A stretch of 64,000 nt of DNA from Nocardioides sp. 1609 (GTDB lineage: Bacteria > Actinomycetota > Actinomycetes > Propionibacteriales > Nocardioidaceae): NCBI RefSeq assembly GCF_004522105.1, contig NZ_SPUJ01000004.1, positions 558,001-622,000 on the forward strand. Reading direction: 5' to 3'. The number at the start of each line of letters is the position of its first letter. Within the stretch, counting starts at the first letter, position 1. This document shows positions 36,905 to 47,227 of the stretch, one piece after another. Made by a program: the position numbers and the translations under genes. The notes beneath the pieces were generated by a model. The model saw only the letters and a program-made list of their open reading frames with translations, was not told where the DNA came from and did no database searches.

Positions 36905-39409
36905 ATGAGCGACCACACCCGCGCACGCCTCGTCGTGCAGTCCGCCCAGGGCCAGCACGAGTTCGACCAGGACCGGGTCGTCGTCGGACGTGAGCAGACC
37001 TGTGACGTGGTGGTCGCCGACCCGCGCGCCTCGCGGCACCACCTGACCTTCGAGCGGCAGGGCGACGCCTGGTTCGTCGCCGACTCGAGCACCGGCGGCA
37101 CCTTCGTCGGCGGCGCGCGGGTCTCCCGGCTCCCGGTGGGCCCGGCCGCGACGTCGTACACCCTCGGCGACCCGCACGGCGAGACGGTCGTCGCCTGGCT
37201 GGTGGCCCCGGTCCGGCCCGCCCCGGTCCCGCCGCCGTACCAGCCCGCCCAGCACGGCGGGCCCGCCCAGCCCGCCGGCCCGCCGCCGCACCGGTCGGCG
37301 CCGCCGCCGTACCAGCCGACGCCGCCGCCCCTCGGCGACGCGCCCGTGGTCGCCCAGGCGGTGCTGCCGCCGGGCCAGCTCGAGCACGGCCGCACGATGA
37401 TGCCCGCCAGCGCCGGCTTCGGGCGGTCGGTGACGATCGGTCGCGACCTGTCCAACGACATCGTGCTCGACGACCCGCTGGCGTCGCGGTTCCACGCCCG
37501 GCTCGAGCTCGGGCAGCAGCCCGGCGCGGCGATGCTCCACGACCTCGGCAGCTTCAACGGCGTCTTCGTCAACGGCCAGCGGGTCGCCGGCTCCGTCCGG
37601 GTCGACCCGGGGTCCGAGGTCATCGTCGGCAACCAGACCTTCCGCTGGGACGGCACCCAGCTGCTGACCTCGGCCACCCAGCACGAGTTCACCCTCTACG
37701 TCGACGGGCTCTCCGTCGTCGTCGGCGGCGGCAAGCGGCTGCTGGAGAACGTCTCCTTCACCCTCGCGCCGTCGTCCCTCACCGCGGTCATCGGTCCGTC
37801 CGGCGCCGGCAAGTCGACCCTGCTCGGCGCCCTCACCGGGCTGCGGCCGGCGACCCACGGTCGGGTGATCTGGCAGGGCCACGACCTCTACGCCCACTAC
37901 GACCAGCTGCGCTTCCAGATCGGCCTGGTGCCCCAGCAGGACATCCAGCACCCGCAGCTCAAGGTCCGTCAGGCGCTCGGGTACGCCGCCGAGCTGCGGC
38001 TGCCGCCCGACACCCGGCCCGAGGAGCGTGCCCACCGGGTGCACACCGTGGCCGGCCAGCTCCAGCTGCAGCAGCGCCTCGACAACCGGATCGGCACCGA
38101 GCTCTCGGGCGGGCAGAAGAAGCGCGTCTCCATCGCCACCGAGCTGTTGACCGCGCCGCCGCTGCTGTTCCTCGACGAGCCGACGTCCGGCCTCGACCCC
38201 GGTCTCGACCTCGAGGTGATGCGGCAGCTGCGCTCGCTCGCCGACGACGGCCGCGTGGTCGTGGTCGTCACCCACTCGGTGCTCGCCCTCGACGTGTGCG
38301 ACAACGTCATGGTCCTCGCCCCCGGCGGCCGGATCGCCTACTTCGGGCCGCCGGCCGGCGTCCTGGCCCACTTCGGTGTCAGCAACTACCCGGAGGTCTT
38401 CGACCTGCTCGACGAGCCCGACCTCTGGTCGCGGATCACCCCACCGCGGTCCTCGACCGACACCGGCCGGCTCCCGGCGCCCGCCGCGCCCGTGCCGGCC
38501 CCGCCGCGCCAGTCGATCACCCGGCAGCTCTCCACGATGGTGCGCCGCAACACCGCCGTCGTGGTGGCCGACCGGCTGCTGCTCAGCATGCTCGTCGCGC
38601 TGCCGCTGGTGCTGGGCGGCCTGAGCCGACTCGTCCCCGGCGGCTCGGGGCTGTCCCTCGACGACACCCGACGCTGCCCGCCCAACAGCGACGCGGTCGG
38701 GCCGCTGCGCTGCCAGCCCACCCAGGACGGCCAACCCTTCGGCGACCTCGTCGACAAGCTCCTCTCGCCCGGGGAGGCGTCCCAGCGCCTCATCGTCCTC
38801 ATCGTGGCGGCCTGCCTGATGGGGACCGCGATCGCCATCCGCGAGCTCGTGGGGGAGCGGCCGATCTTCCGGCGCGAGTACGCCGTGGGCCTCTCGCCCG
38901 GTGTCTACTTCGCCAGCAAGATCGTGGTGCTCGGCTCCGCGGCGTTCCTGCAGGGGCTGGTGGTCACCTTCATCGCGGTCGTCGGCCTGCCCGGGGCCGA
39001 CGGCGAGCTGGGCACGGCCCGGATCGCGCTGACGATCGGGGCGCTGTCGTTCACGATGGCGGTCGTCGGGCTCTGCCTGTCGGCGCTGGTCACCAGCACC
39101 GAGCAGACGATGCCGGCGCTGGTCGGCATGATCATGGTCCAGCTCGTCCTGTCGGGCTCGCTGTTCGCGATCAACCGACCGGTGCTCGAGCAGATCTCCT
39201 GGCTCTCGCCGTCGCGGTGGGCCTACGCCGCCTGCGCCTCGTCCATGGGCCTGACCCGGGCCCAGGGCGAGCGTGAGAAGGAGGACTGGATCGCGCGTGC
39301 CGGCGGTGCGCACTTCGTGATGGACGTGCTGATGCTCGGCCTCCTGGGCACGATCGCCGTCGGCATCGGGTTCTGGCTGGTCCGTCGCAGCGCGACCTCC
39401 GACGGCTGA
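36905..39409 (+). CDS. FHA-FHA-ABC transporter fusion (Rv1747-like)
   Basis: 834 aa. Two FHA domains (residues about 20-85 with SRHHLTFER, and 175-240 with RFHARLEL and SFNGVFVNG) are separated by a Pro-rich linker. Then an ABC ATPase with Walker A GPSGAGKST near 297, signature LSGGQKKRV and Walker B LLFLDEPTSGLDP, and an ABC-2 membrane domain with about six TM helices. Mycobacterial Rv1747 has this architecture; it exports cell-wall glycolipids and is controlled by PknF phosphorylation. A local kinase is 12 kb away. ATG 36905 is preferred; a -10-like TAGGGT lies at 36889-36894, and GTG 36893 is possible. Confidence 0.92.
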   Translation: MSDHTRARLVVQSAQGQHEFDQDRVVVGREQTCDVVVADPRASRHHLTFERQGDAWFVADSSTGGTFVGGARVSRLPVGPAATSYTLGDPHGETVVAWLVAPVRPAPVPPPYQPAQHGGPAQPAGPPPHRSAPPPYQPTPPPLGDAPVVAQAVLPPGQLEHGRTMMPASAGFGRSVTIGRDLSNDIVLDDPLASRFHARLELGQQPGAAMLHDLGSFNGVFVNGQRVAGSVRVDPGSEVIVGNQTFRWDGTQLLTSATQHEFTLYVDGLSVVVGGGKRLLENVSFTLAPSSLTAVIGPSGAGKSTLLGALTGLRPATHGRVIWQGHDLYAHYDQLRFQIGLVPQQDIQHPQLKVRQALGYAAELRLPPDTRPEERAHRVHTVAGQLQLQQRLDNRIGTELSGGQKKRVSIATELLTAPPLLFLDEPTSGLDPGLDLEVMRQLRSLADDGRVVVVVTHSVLALDVCDNVMVLAPGGRIAYFGPPAGVLAHFGVSNYPEVFDLLDEPDLWSRITPPRSSTDTGRLPAPAAPVPAPPRQSITRQLSTMVRRNTAVVVADRLLLSMLVALPLVLGGLSRLVPGGSGLSLDDTRRCPPNSDAVGPLRCQPTQDGQPFGDLVDKLLSPGEASQRLIVLIVAACLMGTAIAIRELVGERPIFRREYAVGLSPGVYFASKIVVLGSAAFLQGLVVTFIAVVGLPGADGELGTARIALTIGALSFTMAVVGLCLSALVTSTEQTMPALVGMIMVQLVLSGSLFAINRPVLEQISWLSPSRWAYAACASSMGLTRAQGEREKEDWIARAGGAHFVMDVLMLGLLGTIAVGIGFWLVRRSATSDG

Positions 39410-39412
39410 GCC

Positions 39413-40345
39413 TCACTCGTCGAAGGGCCCCTCGAGGTCGATGTTGAACTCGGAGTCCTTGCGCGACAGGAGCTCGCGCCGTTCGGCGGGCGTGAGTGCC
39501 TCGAGCTGGGCGACGACGTCGGACGGGAAGCCGGTCACCTCCCGGGCGGGGGCGAGCGGCACGATCGTGTGGACGACGCGGTCGGCGTAGAGGTGCGCCA
39601 CCGTGAACGCCTGGTGACCGTCGACGCCCGACACGAACCGGTCGACCGGGACGGGGTCGCTGGTGTAGCAGGACGCCGAGGCGACCGAGACCGGGATGCC
39701 GGCGAACGTGGAGTACGTCGAGATGTGCAGGTGCCCGGCGAGGATGACGCGGACGTCGGTGCCGGCCAGCACCGCGGCGAGCGCCGGCTGGTCCTCGAGC
39801 TCGATCACCTCGGCGGCCCGCAGCATCGGCACCGGGATCGGCGGGTGGTGCATCGCGAGCACGGTGCCGTGCCGCGCCGGCGTCGCCAGGACGTCGGCCA
39901 GCCAGGCCAGCTGGGCTGGCTCGAGCTCGCCGTGGTGGTAGCCGGGCACGCTCGTGTCGAGGGCGACCACGCGCAGCCCGTCGACCTCGAGGACCCGGTC
40001 CTGCGGACCGTCGTGGCCCGGCTCGTCGTACAGGCTCGCGGCGTACGTCGCCCGCTCGTCGTGGTTGCCCATCGTCCAGACGACCTGGGCGCCGAGCTCG
40101 GCGGCCACCGGCTCGACGAGCGCGCGCAGGCGCGCGTACGCCGCCGGCTGGGCCTTGTCGGCGAGGTCGCCGGTGAAGAGCAGCACCTGGGGCGCCGGGT
40201 CGAGGTGCCGGAGTCGCTCCAGGGCCAGGAGCAGGCCCCGCTCGGGGTCGACGGCGCCGTACTGGAGGCCACCGGTGGCGAGCAGGTGCGGGTCGCTGAG
40301 GTGGACGACGACGTGACGCGGGGACGGGTACTGACCTAGCTGCAC
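39413..40345 (-). CDS. calcineurin-like phosphodiesterase (CpdA/Icc type)
   Basis: 310 aa. Class III cyclic-nucleotide phosphodiesterase motifs in order: HLSDPHL, FTGDLADK, GNHDERA, MHHPPIP, AGHLHIS; together they bind the di-metal centre. Cytoplasmic; substrate could be cAMP or another phosphodiester. Convergent with the ABC fusion, 3 bp apart. GTG start with leaderless -10. Confidence 0.88.
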   Translation of the reverse strand: MQLGQYPSPRHVVVHLSDPHLLATGGLQYGAVDPERGLLLALERLRHLDPAPQVLLFTGDLADKAQPAAYARLRALVEPVAAELGAQVVWTMGNHDERATYAASLYDEPGHDGPQDRVLEVDGLRVVALDTSVPGYHHGELEPAQLAWLADVLATPARHGTVLAMHHPPIPVPMLRAAEVIELEDQPALAAVLAGTDVRVILAGHLHISTYSTFAGIPVSVASASCYTSDPVPVDRFVSGVDGHQAFTVAHLYADRVVHTIVPLAPAREVTGFPSDVVAQLEALTPAERRELLSRKDSEFNIDLEGPFDE

Positions 40346-40351
40346 GGATCG

Positions 40352-40357
40352 AGGTTA
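40352..40357 (-). promoter_or_regulatory. -10 box of the phosphodiesterase gene
   Basis: Minus-strand TAACCT ends 6 nt before the GTG at 40345: leaderless spacing. Confidence 0.45.
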
Positions 40358-40454
40358 GTGCGCACCCGTACCGGGGAGTGGAGAACCTGGCCGTCGAGGA
40401 GAGGATGGCCCCGCACGCCGGTCCGCCGGCCCGTCAACCCCGAGGAGAACCAGC

Positions 40455-40877
40455 ATGGCGCTGCGCGACACGATGGTCGAGAAGGCCCGCCCCCACCTGC
40501 AGCCGGGTGAGCAGGTGCAGGCCGTCTTCGGCGGCCAGAAGATCAGCCAGTGGTGGTTGCTGCTCTCGGTGCTCGTCCTGCTCTTCGCCAACAAGTACCG
40601 CGTCGTGGTCGTCACCGACCGTCGGATCCTGGTGCTCGCCGGGACGACGTGGAGCCAGTCGAAGGTCACCGGGGTGCTGGCCGAGGTGCCGCGCGCCGTC
40701 CAGATCGGGCCCCCGTCGGGGCTGTGGTGGAAGTGCACCTCGCTCGGCGAGCCGCTCTACGTGCACAAGCGGTTTCACAAGGACGTCGTCGCCGCCGACA
40801 CCCGGCGCCCGGTCCACCCCGGCCACCCGGGCCACCCGTCGGTGCCGCCGCCGTCCTCGCCGCCGCCGGGGTACTGA
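40455..40877 (+). CDS. small membrane-associated protein with PH-like domain
   Basis: 140 aa. GAGGAGAACC precedes ATG. Hydrophobic segment WWLLLSVLVLLFANKYRVVVVTDRR reads as one TM or the first strands of a bacterial PH-like fold (YRVVVVTDRRILVLAG is typical of such domains); a His/Pro-rich C-terminal tail follows. Function not known. Confidence 0.6.
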   Translation: MALRDTMVEKARPHLQPGEQVQAVFGGQKISQWWLLLSVLVLLFANKYRVVVVTDRRILVLAGTTWSQSKVTGVLAEVPRAVQIGPPSGLWWKCTSLGEPLYVHKRFHKDVVAADTRRPVHPGHPGHPSVPPPSSPPPGY

Positions 40878-40962
40878 CCCGGCTCCGGACGCGCCGACGC
40901 CGGCCCCGCGCGGGACCGGCGTCGGCGTGGGTGGCGGGTGGCTCGGCCACCTCGCCGGTGGG

Positions 40963-41547
40963 TCAGCCGACCTTGAGGACCTGCGTGCCGCCGGCGAACT
41001 TGTCGTGCCAGGCCTGGCGGCGCTGCGGGTCGCCGTTGATCCCGACGGCGATCATCACGACCGCCGCGACGCTGGCCAGGAAGCTCAGCACCGCCCCGAT
41101 GATCGGGATGATGTTGAGGAGGTTCGCGGCCAGCCAGAAGTTGCGCCGGACCGCCTGCTCGAGCGTCGGGTTCGCGACGCCGTCGGGGCCGACCACCTTG
41201 AGCTTCATCACCTGCTTGCCGATCGTGGCGCCGCGGGTCGACTCGAGGTAGGCGAAGTAGCCCACCCAGACCACGCTGATGACGATCGAGGCGAAGATCC
41301 AGAACAGCAGCCACTCGCCGGTCGAGTAACGGAAGCCCCGCAGGAACATCGCGCTGAAGATCGCGTAGATGATGCCGTACGCCACGCCGAGGATCACGCC
41401 GTCGATCAGCCGGGCGACGAACCGGTCGACCAGCTCACCCGGGCGGGGCACGCCCACCGGCGGTGGCGGCGGGGCTCCGTAGCCACCGGCCGGAGGCGGT
41501 GAGCCGTAGCCGCCGGGAGGCGGTGGGGGAGGCGGCGACTGGGACAT
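40963..41547 (-). CDS. RDD family membrane protein
   Basis: 194 aa from ATG 41547 (GAGGAG 7 nt upstream). Pro/Gly-rich N-terminus (about 35 residues) then the RDD domain: LVDRFVARLIDGVILG at the first TM, ESTRGATIGKQVMKLKVVG, and further TM helices. RDD proteins are implicated in small-molecule or ion transport. The end KFAGGTQVLKV is typical. Confidence 0.88.
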   Translation of the reverse strand: MSQSPPPPPPPGGYGSPPPAGGYGAPPPPPVGVPRPGELVDRFVARLIDGVILGVAYGIIYAIFSAMFLRGFRYSTGEWLLFWIFASIVISVVWVGYFAYLESTRGATIGKQVMKLKVVGPDGVANPTLEQAVRRNFWLAANLLNIIPIIGAVLSFLASVAAVVMIAVGINGDPQRRQAWHDKFAGGTQVLKVG

Positions 41548-41802
41548 GGGATCTCCTCGGGGCGGGACGGGCGTGACGGGCGTGGCGGGCGTCGTGGGAC
41601 GCGGTGGCGCGTGGTGGGCGTGAGGCAGGGGTCGACCCTCGGTCGACACGGTCGGCTGAAAGTAGCGTGTCCGGGCACGCGCGGACAGGTCATGTCGGGC
41701 TATTGCGTCCGGGGGCTCGGCCGGGGTGGCCCCGTCGACCGTGGTGCGTGGGCAGGGCCGTGCCGCACCGGGGGAGGCGAGGTCGACCGGGCAGGGGTGA
41801 GG

Positions 41803-44187
41803 ATGTCGGACATGGCCCGCCCCTTCGCCCGCAAGCCGCCCCGTGACGACATCGACGAGTCCGACCTCGAGGTCGGCGGTGAGGCCCACGCAGCGGCCGG
41901 GAAGACGGCCGTGGCCGTGGCGCTCAAGCGCGCCGTCGAGCAGATGGGTCCGAGCCGGACCGCGCGCACGCTGCTCAAGCTCAACCAGGTCGACGGCTTC
42001 GACTGCCAGGGCTGTGCCTGGCCGGACCCGGAGGCCGGGCACCGGCACACCGCCGAGTTCTGCGAGAACGGCGCCAAGGCCGTCACCGAGGAGGCGACCC
42101 GGCGCCGTGTCGACCGGGCGTTCTTCGCCGAGCACCCGCTGGCCGTCCTCGAGGAGCGCACCGACTACTGGCTGGGACAGCAGGGCCGGATCACCGAGCC
42201 GATGGTCAAGCGTGCCGGCAGCACGCACTACGAGCCGATCTCCTGGGACGAGGCGTTCGCCCTGGTCGCCGAGCACCTGCGCGGCCTCGCCAGCCCGGAC
42301 GAGGCGATCTTCTACACCTCCGGCAAGACCTCGAACGAGGCCGCGTTCGTCTACCAGCTGTTCGTGCGCGCGTTCGGGACCAACAACCTTCCGGACTGCT
42401 CGAACATGTGCCACGAGTCGACCTCGGTCGCGCTCGCGGAGACCATCGGCATCGGCAAGGGGTCGGTGTCTCTCGAGGACGTCCACGACGCCGAGCTCAT
42501 CGTCATCGCCGGCCAGAACCCGGGCACCAACCACCCCCGCATGCTGAGCGCCCTGGAGATCGCCAAGCAGCGTGGCGCCCGGATCGTGGCGGTCAACCCG
42601 TTGCGTGAGGCGGGGCTGGTGCGGTTCAAGAACCCGCAGACGCCGCGCGGCATGGTCGGCCCGGGCACCGCGCTGGCCGACCTGTTCCTGCCGGTGCGGA
42701 TCAACGGGGACCTGGCGCTCTTCCAGGGCCTCGCGGCGTACCTGCTCGAGCACGACGCCGTCGACCACGACTTCGTCGCCGCCCACACCGACGGCTACGA
42801 GGCGTGGGTCGAGCACGTCCGCCGGGTCGACTGGGCCGAGGTCGAGCGGGCCACCGGACTGACCCGCGCCCAGATCGAGGAGGCCGGCGAGATGCTGCGC
42901 ACCTCGTCGCGGACGGTCTTCTGCTGGGCGATGGGCCTCACCCAGCACCGCAACTCGGTCGCGACGATCAAGGAGCTCGTCAACCTGGCGCTGGCGCAGG
43001 GCAACATCGGCAAGCCCGGCGCCGGTCTCTGCCCGGTGCGCGGCCACTCGAACGTCCAGGGCGACCGCACCATGGGCATCTGGGAGCGGCCCAAGCCGGA
43101 GTTCCTCGACGCGCTGCAGGCCGAGTTCGGGTTCGACCCGCCGCGCCGGCACGGCTTCGACACCGTCGACTCGGTCAAGGCGCTCACCGACGGACGGGCG
43201 CGGGTCTTCTTCGCGATGGGCGGCAACTTCGCCTCGGCGGTCTCCGACACCGAGGTCACCGAGGCCGCGCTGCGCCGGGCCGACCTGACCGTCCACGTGT
43301 CCACCAAGCTCAACCGCTCGCACGTCGTCACCGGCCGCGAGGCGCTGATCCTGCCCGTGCTGGGCCGCTCCGAGAAGGACCTCACCGGCGGCCGGGAGCA
43401 GCGCGTCACCGTCGAGGACTCCATGTCGGCGGTCCACGCGTCCCGGGGTCCGCTCGATCCCGCCTCGGAGCACCTGCGCTCGGAGGTCGACATCGTCTGC
43501 TCGCTCGCGGAGGCGACCCTCGGCGAGGCCTACGAGATCCCGTGGGCGGACTTCCGGTCCGACTACTCGACCATCCGGCGACGCATCGCGAACGTCGTCC
43601 CGGGGTGCGCGGCGTACGACGAGAAGGTCGAGCGCCCCGGCGGGTTCGTCCTCCCGCACCCGCCGCGCGACTCGCGCACCTTCCCGACGGCGGTGGGCAA
43701 GGCGGTCTTCTCGGTGGTGCCGCTCGACGTCTTGGCCGTGCCCGAGGGGCGGCTGCTGCTCCAGACGATGCGCAGCCACGACCAGTTCAACACCACGATC
43801 TACGGTCTCGACGACCGCTACCGCGGCGTCAGGAACGGGCGCCGCGTGGTCTTCGTGCACCCCGACGACATCCGCCACCTCGGCTGGGAGGACGGCGACC
43901 TGGTCGACCTCGTCAGCGAGTGGGACGACGGCTCGGAGCGCACCGCGCCGGCCTTCCGCATCGTGGCCTACGAGCAGCCGATCGGCTGCGCCGCGGCGTA
44001 CTACCCCGAGACGAACCCGCTCGTCCCGCTCGACTCGAAGGCCGAGGGCAGCAACACCCCGACCTCGAAGTCGGTCGTCGTGCGGCTCCAGGCGCCGGGC
44101 GGGGGCAGGGCCGGCGTGACGAGGGCGGCCGAGGCCGACGTCGAGCACGGGCACAAACGGGTCACCGACCCGATCCACCAGAGCTGA
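41803..44187 (+). CDS. FdhF/YdeP family molybdopterin oxidoreductase
   Basis: 794 aa from ATG 41803 (or 41812); the upstream in-frame extension lacks family similarity. Binds Mo/W-bis-MGD: contains CQGCAWPDP near the N-terminus, SNMCHESTSVAL, AGQNPGTNHPR, QGNIGKPGAGLCPVRGHSNVQGDRTMG and the C-terminal molydopterin-dinucleotide domain (RSHDQFNTTIYGLDDRYRG). It lacks the 4Fe-4S CxxCxxxC motif of true formate dehydrogenases, as in YdeP of E. coli, which is linked to acid resistance. Natural substrate unknown. No fdhD or cofactor genes are adjacent. Confidence 0.9.
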   Translation: MSDMARPFARKPPRDDIDESDLEVGGEAHAAAGKTAVAVALKRAVEQMGPSRTARTLLKLNQVDGFDCQGCAWPDPEAGHRHTAEFCENGAKAVTEEATRRRVDRAFFAEHPLAVLEERTDYWLGQQGRITEPMVKRAGSTHYEPISWDEAFALVAEHLRGLASPDEAIFYTSGKTSNEAAFVYQLFVRAFGTNNLPDCSNMCHESTSVALAETIGIGKGSVSLEDVHDAELIVIAGQNPGTNHPRMLSALEIAKQRGARIVAVNPLREAGLVRFKNPQTPRGMVGPGTALADLFLPVRINGDLALFQGLAAYLLEHDAVDHDFVAAHTDGYEAWVEHVRRVDWAEVERATGLTRAQIEEAGEMLRTSSRTVFCWAMGLTQHRNSVATIKELVNLALAQGNIGKPGAGLCPVRGHSNVQGDRTMGIWERPKPEFLDALQAEFGFDPPRRHGFDTVDSVKALTDGRARVFFAMGGNFASAVSDTEVTEAALRRADLTVHVSTKLNRSHVVTGREALILPVLGRSEKDLTGGREQRVTVEDSMSAVHASRGPLDPASEHLRSEVDIVCSLAEATLGEAYEIPWADFRSDYSTIRRRIANVVPGCAAYDEKVERPGGFVLPHPPRDSRTFPTAVGKAVFSVVPLDVLAVPEGRLLLQTMRSHDQFNTTIYGLDDRYRGVRNGRRVVFVHPDDIRHLGWEDGDLVDLVSEWDDGSERTAPAFRIVAYEQPIGCAAAYYPETNPLVPLDSKAEGSNTPTSKSVVVRLQAPGGGRAGVTRAAEADVEHGHKRVTDPIHQS

Positions 44188-44220
44188 CGCGCCGCCGGAC
44201 CGGGGTGACACGATGCTCCC

Positions 44221-45191
44221 GTGAGCACGCTGGACGAGCATCCCGAGGAAGTCACCTGCGCCGCCGGTCCCGCGGGGGGCGTCGAGGTGCTGACGCCGCG
44301 CGAGGTGCCGCTCGGCGGGCCCCGGGCGATGACCGTGCGGCGCACGCTGCCCTCGCGCGCCCGCAGCCTGATCGGTGCGTGGTGCTTCCTCGACCACTAC
44401 GGGCCCGACCCGGTCGCCGAGAGCGGCGGCATGGTCGTCCCGCCGCACCCGCACACCGGGCTGCAGACCGTGAGCTGGCTGTTCACCGGCGAGATCGAGC
44501 ACCGCGACAGCGCCGGCCACCACGCGATCGTGCGTCCCGGCGAGGTCAACCTGATGACGGCCGGCCGCGGGATCAGCCACTCGGAGGTCTCGACGGCCTC
44601 GACCACGACCCTGCACGGTGCGCAGCTCTGGGTCGCCCTGCCCGAGCACGCCCGCGACGCCGACCCGGGCTTCGTGCACCACGCGCCCGACCCGGTGCGC
44701 CGCCCCGGCGTCGAGGCCCGCGTCTTCCTCGGGGCGTTGCTCGACGTGGTCTCGCCGGTCCCGACCGCGACGCCGCTGCTCGGCGCCGAGCTGCTCCTCG
44801 AGCCCGGTGGTGCCGTCACGCTCGACGTCGACGCGACGTTCGAGCACGGCGTCCTCGTCGACGCCGGCTCGCTGCGCGTCGCCGGGCAGCACGCCGCCGC
44901 CCACGACCTCGTCTACCTGCCGCCGGGCCCGACGTCGCTCGACCTGGTCGCCGGCCCGGACCCGGTGCGGCTGCTCCTGCTCGGCGGGCCGCCCTTCGGG
45001 GAGGCGATCGTGATGTGGTGGAACTTCGTGGCCCGCACCCACGAGGAGGTGGTCGCGCACCGGCGTGAGTGGCAGGAGCAGGTCGGCGACGGGACCGCGC
45101 TCGCCGACGGCCGCTTCGGCGTCCCGACCGGCGACCCGAGGCCGCCGATCCCCGCGCCGGCGATGCCCCAGGTCCGCCTCCGGGAGCGGCG

Positions 45192-45195
<4 letters not shown>
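44221..45195 (+). CDS. pirin family protein
   Basis: 324 aa bicupin. N-terminal cupin carries the metal ligands PPHPHTGLQTVSW (two His) and IEHRDSAGHHAIVRPGEVNLMTAGRGISHSE (His and Glu). GTG start lies 6 nt after CACGAT, a leaderless arrangement. Pirins are metal-binding redox-responsive proteins, some with quercetinase activity. Its stop overlaps the histidine kinase GTG by 4 bp. Confidence 0.9.
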
Positions 45196-46322
<1,127 letters not shown>

Positions 46323-46377
46323 GGTCCGCGGCCGCGCCCGCGGACGCCTGTCGGTGGGGTGCGGCAGGATGCCGCGC

Positions 46378-46974
46378 ATGGGACCCCTGACCGGTGCCGA
46401 CGGCACCGCCCGCTGCCCGTGGGCGGGCGAGCAGCCGAGCCTGATGCGCGACTACCACGACGACGAGTGGGGGCGACCGGTCCGTGGCGAGGCCGCCTAC
46501 CTCGAGCGGCTCACCCTGGAGGCGTTCCAGTCGGGGCTGGCGTGGTCGACGATCCTGCGCAAGCGCGACGCCTTCCGCGAGGTCTTCCGCGACTTCGACG
46601 CCGACGCGATCGCGTCCTTCGACGACGCCGACCGGGCGCGCCTCATGGACGACGCCCGGATCGTCCGCAACCGCCTCAAGATCGACGCCGCCGTCACCAA
46701 CGCCCGCGCCACCGTCGCCCTGCGCGAGGCCGGTGGCCTCGAGGCCTTCGTGCTGTCCTTCGCCCCCGAGCACCCGCCCGCGCCCACCGACACAGCCTCG
46801 GTGGCCACCACCTCGCCCGAGTCGGTCGCGCTGTCGAAGGGCCTGAAGAAGCAGGGCTTCGCCTTCGTCGGCCCCACCACGATGCAGGCGCTGATGGAGG
46901 CGATCGGCGTCTTCGACCCGCACCTGGTGGGCTGCTTCCGCCGCGGCGCCGTGGGTCTCGACTCGGCTCGCTGA
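46378..46974 (+). CDS. tag: DNA-3-methyladenine glycosylase I
   Basis: 198 aa; excises 3-methyladenine from alkylated DNA. Zinc ligands C13 (ARCPWAG), H27 (RDYHDDEWG), H182 and C186 (HLVGC) match the E. coli Tag snap. Core LTLEAFQSGLAWSTILRKRD. ATG 46378 lies 7 nt after CAGGAT, a leaderless -10. The last residues, VGLDSAR plus stop, come from the first copy of the 42-bp repeat, so the C-terminus has been rewritten by the repeat just after the zinc site. Confidence 0.93.
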   Translation: MGPLTGADGTARCPWAGEQPSLMRDYHDDEWGRPVRGEAAYLERLTLEAFQSGLAWSTILRKRDAFREVFRDFDADAIASFDDADRARLMDDARIVRNRLKIDAAVTNARATVALREAGGLEAFVLSFAPEHPPAPTDTASVATTSPESVALSKGLKKQGFAFVGPTTMQALMEAIGVFDPHLVGCFRRGAVGLDSAR

Positions 46975-47164
46975 CGCTCGCCGGCTCGACCAGCGGGGGG
47001 CGGTGCTTGGTCTCGACTCGGCTCGCTGACGCTCGCCGGCTCGACCAGCGGTGGGGGGCTGCTTGGTCTCGACTCGGCTCGCTGACGCTCGCCGGCTCGA
47101 CCAGCGGGGGGCGGGCGGTGCTGGTCTCGACTCGGCTCGCTGGCGCTCGCCGGCTCGACCAGCG
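46954..47164 (+). repeat. four copies of a 42-bp dispersed-type repeat
   Basis: Units begin at 46954, 47009, 47065 and 47123 (spacing 55, 56 and 58 bp). Each reads GGTCTCGACTCGGCTCGCTG then ACGCTCGCCGGCTCGACCAGCG; copy 4 has one change (TGG for TGA). Between units are 13-16 bp of G-rich sequence. Ends are imperfect inverted repeats (GGTCTCGA / TCGACC). It resembles REP-like elements of Nocardioides-type genomes. Confidence 0.9.
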
Positions 47165-47227
47165 GTGGGCGGGCGCGGAGAGGCGCGAGCAGCGCGGGCA
47201 GGGCCGCACCGGCTACCGTCACCACGC

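Noticed and set aside
39413..40345. PP2C-type phosphatase partner of the kinase
   Set aside because: The motifs (DPH, GNHD, GHLH) are of the calcineurin-like metallophosphoesterase family, not PP2C; no link to dephosphorylating the local kinase can be claimed.
40963..45060. 1365-codon minus-strand frame ending in RDD
   Set aside because: Only the last 194 codons (from ATG 41547 with a good ribosome-binding site) encode the RDD protein; the rest is antisense to the molybdoenzyme and pirin genes.
46954..47164. CRISPR-like array of four regularly spaced repeats
   Set aside because: The spacers are only 13-16 bp, G-rich and similar to each other, there are no cas genes, and the first repeat is inside the tag coding end.
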